Origin: Amycolatopsis sp. DSM 110486
GTDB lineage: Bacteria > Actinomycetota > Actinomycetes > Mycobacteriales > Pseudonocardiaceae
Reading direction: 5' to 3'
Length of the DNA stretch: 64,000 nt
Assembly: GCF_019468465.1 (NCBI RefSeq)
Contig: NZ_CP080519.1
Span: 7,371,001 to 7,435,000 of the forward strand
Shown here one piece after another: positions 60,935-64,000 of this stretch; the stretch's first letter is position 1; each line of letters opens with the position of its first letter. The notes below the pieces were generated by a model, which saw nothing but the letters and a program-made list of their open reading frames with translations, was not told the origin of the DNA and ran no database searches. The position numbers and the translations under genes are program-made.

Positions 60935-61508
60935 CGCGCGCGAGCACGCCGTCGAGGGAGCACACCAGCGCTTCGGGTGAGCCGTGCAGGTGGGACAGCG
61001 CGGTGCCGCCCTGCTGGGCGGTGAGCAGCGTCAGGGCGAGGTGCTCCGCGGAGACGTCCGCGGGGATCTCGCCCGCCGCCTGGGCTCGGCGGACGAGCGT
61101 GGTGATGGCGTCCTGCCAGCGGTCGAACAGGCGCGCGAGGGTGGTGCCCAGCTCGGCGTCGTCGTCGACCTGGCCGACGAAGGCGCCGAGCGGGCAGTTG
61201 CCGTAGCCGCTCTCGTCGGCCGCGGCGAGCACCTCGTCGCGCCAGCGGCGCAGGTCGGTGCACTCCTCGTCGTGCAGCGACGGCTGCGCGGCCAGAACGC
61301 GCTCCAGCTGGTACTCCAGCACGGCGACGGCGAGGTCCTGCTTGCCGCCGAAGTAGTGGTACAGCTGGGATTTGCCGGTGCCGCTCTCGGCGAGCACCTC
61401 TTCCAGCGGCGTGCCGCCGATGCCGCGCTCGTGCATCAGCCGCGCGGCCGTGGTCACGATCTTCTCGCGCGTGCGGCGGCCGCGGCTCGTGGTCGGTTCG
61501 GGGCGCAT
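60924..61508 (-). CDS. TetR family regulator with conserved Cys (NemR/YxaF-like)
   Basis: A 194-residue TetR regulator. The DNA-binding region (RTREKIVTTAARLMHERGIGG, then GTGKSQLYHYFGGKQDLA) precedes the ligand domain, which has Cys105 in YGNCPLGAFVGQ and Cys83. The GxCPLG-type Cys is typical of redox or electrophile-sensing TetR proteins. It is the last gene of an operon with a sulfurtransferase and a monooxygenase; its ATG directly follows the monooxygenase stop. It may bind the TGTAC-N6-GTACA sites before its own operon and before the Old Yellow Enzyme gene. Confidence 0.9.
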   Translation of the reverse strand: MRPEPTTSRGRRTREKIVTTAARLMHERGIGGTPLEEVLAESGTGKSQLYHYFGGKQDLAVAVLEYQLERVLAAQPSLHDEECTDLRRWRDEVLAAADESGYGNCPLGAFVGQVDDDAELGTTLARLFDRWQDAITTLVRRAQAAGEIPADVSAEHLALTLLTAQQGGTALSHLHGSPEALVCSLDGVLARVSP

Positions 61509-61805
61509 CTACGCGGGATAGGTCTCGTAGTGGCGGGTGTCGAGCGTCGCGGGGTCGAACTTGCCCGCGATCGAGCCGATCCACTGCTTGAACAGCGGGC
61601 TGGCGCGGAAACCCCGCTCGTGCGCCTCGACCGACGTCCAGTCCACCGCCACGGTGAAGCGGCCGGGTTCTTCCACACAGCGGCTGATCGTCGCCTCCAG
61701 GCAGTCCGGGTGCTCACGCAGGTAGGGCACGCCCGAAGCGATGGCCCGGCCCAGCTCGTCTTCACCGCCGGGCAGCGCGGTGAGGGTGGCGACTTCGGTG
61801 ACCAT
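61509..61805 (-). CDS. Antibiotic biosynthesis monooxygenase (ABM) family protein
   Basis: A 98-residue ferredoxin-like dimeric protein of the ABM type: TEVATLTALPGGEDELGRAI, then PDCLEATISRCVEEPGRFTVAVDW and the terminal HYETYPA. Family members act on quinones, haem or polyketides, or serve as small detoxifying enzymes. GGGAGG lies five bases before the ATG. It sits between a sulfurtransferase and the TetR regulator in one operon. Confidence 0.87.
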   Translation of the reverse strand: MVTEVATLTALPGGEDELGRAIASGVPYLREHPDCLEATISRCVEEPGRFTVAVDWTSVEAHERGFRASPLFKQWIGSIAGKFDPATLDTRHYETYPA

Positions 61806-61816
61806 GACTGCCTCCC

Positions 61817-62713
61817 TCAGGCGGTTTCGACGGGCAGGTCGGCGCGGGCGCTCCACTCGTTCCACGAGCCGTCGTAGTTGGTCCCGAGGGGGTAACCGGC
61901 GATGGCGAGTCCGAAGAGGACGGTCGAGGCCGCGACGCCGCCGTTGCAGTAGGCCACGATCGGCCGGCCGGGGTCGAGCTCGGCCGCGGTGAAGAGGTCC
62001 TTCAGCTCGGCCGCGGAGCGCCAGGTGCCGGTGGCGAGGTCCACGAGGTCTTCGCGCGGCACGTTCACGGCGCCGGGGATGTGCCCCGGCCGGTTGCCGG
62101 GACGCGCGATCTCGCCGGTGTACTGGCCGGGATCGCGGGCGTCGACGAGCTGGATCTCCGGTTTGTCCAATGCGGCCAGCACGTCCTCGGCCGTGGCCCG
62201 CAGTTCCGGGCGAGTGCGCGGGGTGAACACCGCGCGTGGGTGCTGCGGCACGGCCGTGTCGACGGCCCGGTTTTCCTGCTGCCACCGGGTGAAGCCGCCG
62301 TCGAGCACGACCACGCGGTGGTGGCCGTAGTAGTGCAGCGCCCACCACAGCCGCGTGGCGAAGGTCGACGCCGGGTGCGTGTCGTAGGCCACCACGAGGT
62401 GCTCGTCACCGATCCCGGCCTGCGCCATCGCGTCGGCGAACTGCCGCTCGGTGGCCACCTGCACGGGCACGGCGTCGTCCGGGTCGACGATGTCGCGCGT
62501 CCAGTCGAGGAACACCGCGCCGGGCACGTGACCGGTGGCGTACTCGTCGGCCGAGCTCTCGTAGCCGAGGCCGGCCGGCCGCGGTGAAGAGGCCCCCGCG
62601 CCCTGGCCGGGCAGCGGCGGCACGGAGCCGCGGATGTCGACGATCCGGACGTCCGGATCGTGCAGGTGTGCGGCCAGCCACTCGGTGGTGACCAGGAAAT
62701 CGGTGCGTGGCAT
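61817..62713 (-). CDS. Thiosulfate/3-mercaptopyruvate sulfurtransferase
   Basis: A 298-residue protein with two rhodanese domains. The N-terminal domain is inactive, with Asp111 where Cys would be; the C-terminal domain has the active-site Cys256 in VAYCNGGVAAS. It transfers sulfur from thiosulfate or 3-mercaptopyruvate to cyanide or thiols. The ATG at 62713 has GGAGGG about 14 bases upstream. It heads the operon with the monooxygenase and TetR genes. A TGTAC palindrome lies 47 bases before the start. Confidence 0.9.
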   Translation of the reverse strand: MPRTDFLVTTEWLAAHLHDPDVRIVDIRGSVPPLPGQGAGASSPRPAGLGYESSADEYATGHVPGAVFLDWTRDIVDPDDAVPVQVATERQFADAMAQAGIGDEHLVVAYDTHPASTFATRLWWALHYYGHHRVVVLDGGFTRWQQENRAVDTAVPQHPRAVFTPRTRPELRATAEDVLAALDKPEIQLVDARDPGQYTGEIARPGNRPGHIPGAVNVPREDLVDLATGTWRSAAELKDLFTAAELDPGRPIVAYCNGGVAASTVLFGLAIAGYPLGTNYDGSWNEWSARADLPVETA

Positions 62714-62759
62714 CGGCTCGGGCCCGTCCCTCCGGCGGGGCCGGTGCCCGCCTTCAGTC

Positions 62760-62775
62760 TGTACCATACAGTACA
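62760..62775. promoter_or_regulatory. TetR-type palindrome TGTACCATACAGTACA
   Basis: A 16-bp near-palindrome with TGTAC-N6-GTACA, like the pair at 7756-7795. It lies 47 bases before the sulfurtransferase start. The TetR gene in the same operon is the natural candidate. Confidence 0.62.
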
Positions 62776-62802
62776 GTTCTGGACGGTGTCATTCCCGGCA
62801 GG

Positions 62803-63975
62803 TCAGCGCAGCGCGTTGATCGTGATGGTGAGCGTGTCCGGGTCACCCGCCTGTACGGCGCCGCTGAAGTCCGGGCCGGGGGAGACGTCGTCGTAGGGGA
62901 AGGCGTAGCCGCGGTCGTCCGGCAGGCGGCTGTGGACGATGCGGGCGTAGTGGTTGGTTTCGGCGGCGGTGTAGAACTTCGCGGGGTCTTCGCCGTCCGG
63001 CTGGTTCGGGTTGTCGAGCAGCGTCGTGCGGTTCAGCGCGGCCGCCAGCCGGGGGACGATGGCCTTGCGAGCGTCGCTGTCACCGTCCTTCAGCGCGAAC
63101 GGGCCGCTGTCGCAGCTCCACACGTCGGCGGTCACTGGTTTGGCAAAGCGCTCGCCGTTGGTGAAGGCGAGCATGCCGTCGCTGCCGACACGGCCGGTGA
63201 ACTTGCCCAGACCCGGGATCTGAGAGTCGACGGTGAGGTCGGTGCTCGCGTACTTCTGCCAGGCCGAGTCGATGTACCTGTCGAGGTAACCGGTGAAGCG
63301 GTCGGCGCGGTGCTGCGCGGACAACGCGCGCAGCGGAGGGCCGTCGGAGCCGGCGTCCACGAGTTCGGCCCACGCGCCGCCTTGGGCCTTGAGCGCGTCG
63401 CAGATCGGGTCGAGCGAGCGGGCGGGCAGCCCGGGCACGGTCTGGTCGCCCGAGCCGGTGGTCCGCAGGTGCAGGCCCAGGGGGATCGCGACGAAGTCGA
63501 CGTAGCTGATGTTGGCGAACAGCACCGCGTCGTTGAAGGTGAACTCGCAGAACGACCAGTCGCGGCCGTGGTTCGGGTCCGCGGTGTTGACGAAGCTCGG
63601 GTGCACCAGCGCGGGGCCGGGGTTGACGAAGAAGTCGAGCTTCGCGTCGGTCACCACGTAGATCCGCGCGCCCGCCATCTTCGGCACGCTCACCTGCGGC
63701 AGCGATTTCACCGGGATGGCGCAGTCCTCGGCGAGCGGCGTCTGGTCCGCCGCGGGGGAGGGCGGGTAGTACGGCGTGCCGTCGGCCTTGAGGATCACGA
63801 CCTTGTTGCCTGGTGCGATACCCGTGATGTAGGCGTAGGTTTCGCCGGCGCCTGAGCGGTCGTCGAACGCGACCTTCACCGTGTCGGGCGTCGCGGCGGA
63901 GGAGATTCTGGTGCCCCACAACGGAAAAGTCGCCGCCGCGGCGGACGCGCCGAGGAAAGCTCGCCGGGAAATCAA
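62803..63975 (-). CDS. Secreted GH64 beta-1,3-glucanase
   Basis: A 390-residue exported glycoside hydrolase. The N-terminus MISRRAFLGASAAAATFP is a Tat-like signal ending near SSA (residues 25-27). The body matches GH64 (laminaripentaose-producing glucanase): the catalytic pair fits E144 in WSFCEFT and D160 in ISYVDF, 16 residues apart as in the family; NHGRDW and FANISYVD are family blocks. It cleaves beta-1,3-glucan such as fungal wall or callose. A TTG start at 63975 follows AGGAGG by eight bases. Confidence 0.87.
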   Translation of the reverse strand: MISRRAFLGASAAAATFPLWGTRISSAATPDTVKVAFDDRSGAGETYAYITGIAPGNKVVILKADGTPYYPPSPAADQTPLAEDCAIPVKSLPQVSVPKMAGARIYVVTDAKLDFFVNPGPALVHPSFVNTADPNHGRDWSFCEFTFNDAVLFANISYVDFVAIPLGLHLRTTGSGDQTVPGLPARSLDPICDALKAQGGAWAELVDAGSDGPPLRALSAQHRADRFTGYLDRYIDSAWQKYASTDLTVDSQIPGLGKFTGRVGSDGMLAFTNGERFAKPVTADVWSCDSGPFALKDGDSDARKAIVPRLAAALNRTTLLDNPNQPDGEDPAKFYTAAETNHYARIVHSRLPDDRGYAFPYDDVSPGPDFSGAVQAGDPDTLTITINALR

Positions 63976-64000
63976 GGAAACCGCCTCCTGGGGTTCGCGG

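Noticed and set aside
1..64000. CRISPR array, prophage, insertion sequence or rRNA operon
   Set aside because: No regularly spaced repeats with unique spacers, transposase-like genes, phage structural genes or rRNA sequences were seen.

Overview
The window is a GC-rich actinobacterial chromosome segment. Third codon positions are strongly G/C, GTG starts and 4-bp ATGA/GTGA gene overlaps are common, and the regulators are mostly TetR, IclR, DeoR, MarR, HxlR and LysR types beside F420/LLM-type oxidoreductases and Tat or lipoprotein exports. Gene content suggests a soil Pseudonocardiaceae-like organism (Amycolatopsis or a relative); this is inference, since no rRNA or housekeeping marker is present. 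I see no CRISPR array, prophage or insertion sequence.

Layout. 0-18 kb holds small regulator/enzyme pairs: short-chain dehydrogenases with HxlR or MarR regulators, a secreted alginate-lyase-like protein, an LLM oxidoreductase, an Old Yellow Enzyme, a YheO-like regulator with an aminotransferase and an ornithine cyclodeaminase homologue, a frameshifted PucR-type regulator, an HNH nuclease behind a tRNA-Cys-like gene, a tiny CxxC peptide with its own palindrome and terminator, a LysR/EamA pair and a Fur protein.

18-46 kb is a large catabolic island: an IclR regulator, two ADP-forming acyl-CoA synthetase homologues, two cyclase-family hydrolases, a taurine/nitrate-type ABC importer with two lipoprotein receptors, a ThDP enzyme, a YihT-like class I aldolase, two DeoR regulators, a tartrate/D-malate-type dehydrogenase, an aldehyde dehydrogenase, a fused CoA-transferase, an enoyl-CoA hydratase, a short-chain dehydrogenase, a branched-chain-type ABC importer with a permease-ATPase fusion, and a gene interrupted by an amber codon. 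Four promoters across this island carry the same 17-bp element, usually as a pair 22 bp apart. That links the pieces into what looks like one DeoR-controlled regulon. The substrate is unknown; the likely logic is import, aldol cleavage or decarboxylation, aldehyde oxidation and CoA activation.

46-51 kb holds hypothetical genes, a TetR gene with an operator-like palindrome at each end, a DUF488 protein and a secreted M4 metalloprotease with a strong terminator. 51-61 kb is a second uptake/catabolic cluster: IclR and a serine hydrolase diverge from a five-gene dipeptide-type ABC importer, followed by a degenerate ROK protein, a creatininase-family enzyme and an enolase-superfamily dehydratase/epimerase. 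61-64 kb holds a sulfurtransferase, monooxygenase and TetR operon whose operator motif also occurs in front of the Old Yellow Enzyme 55 kb away, and a secreted GH64 beta-1,3-glucanase.
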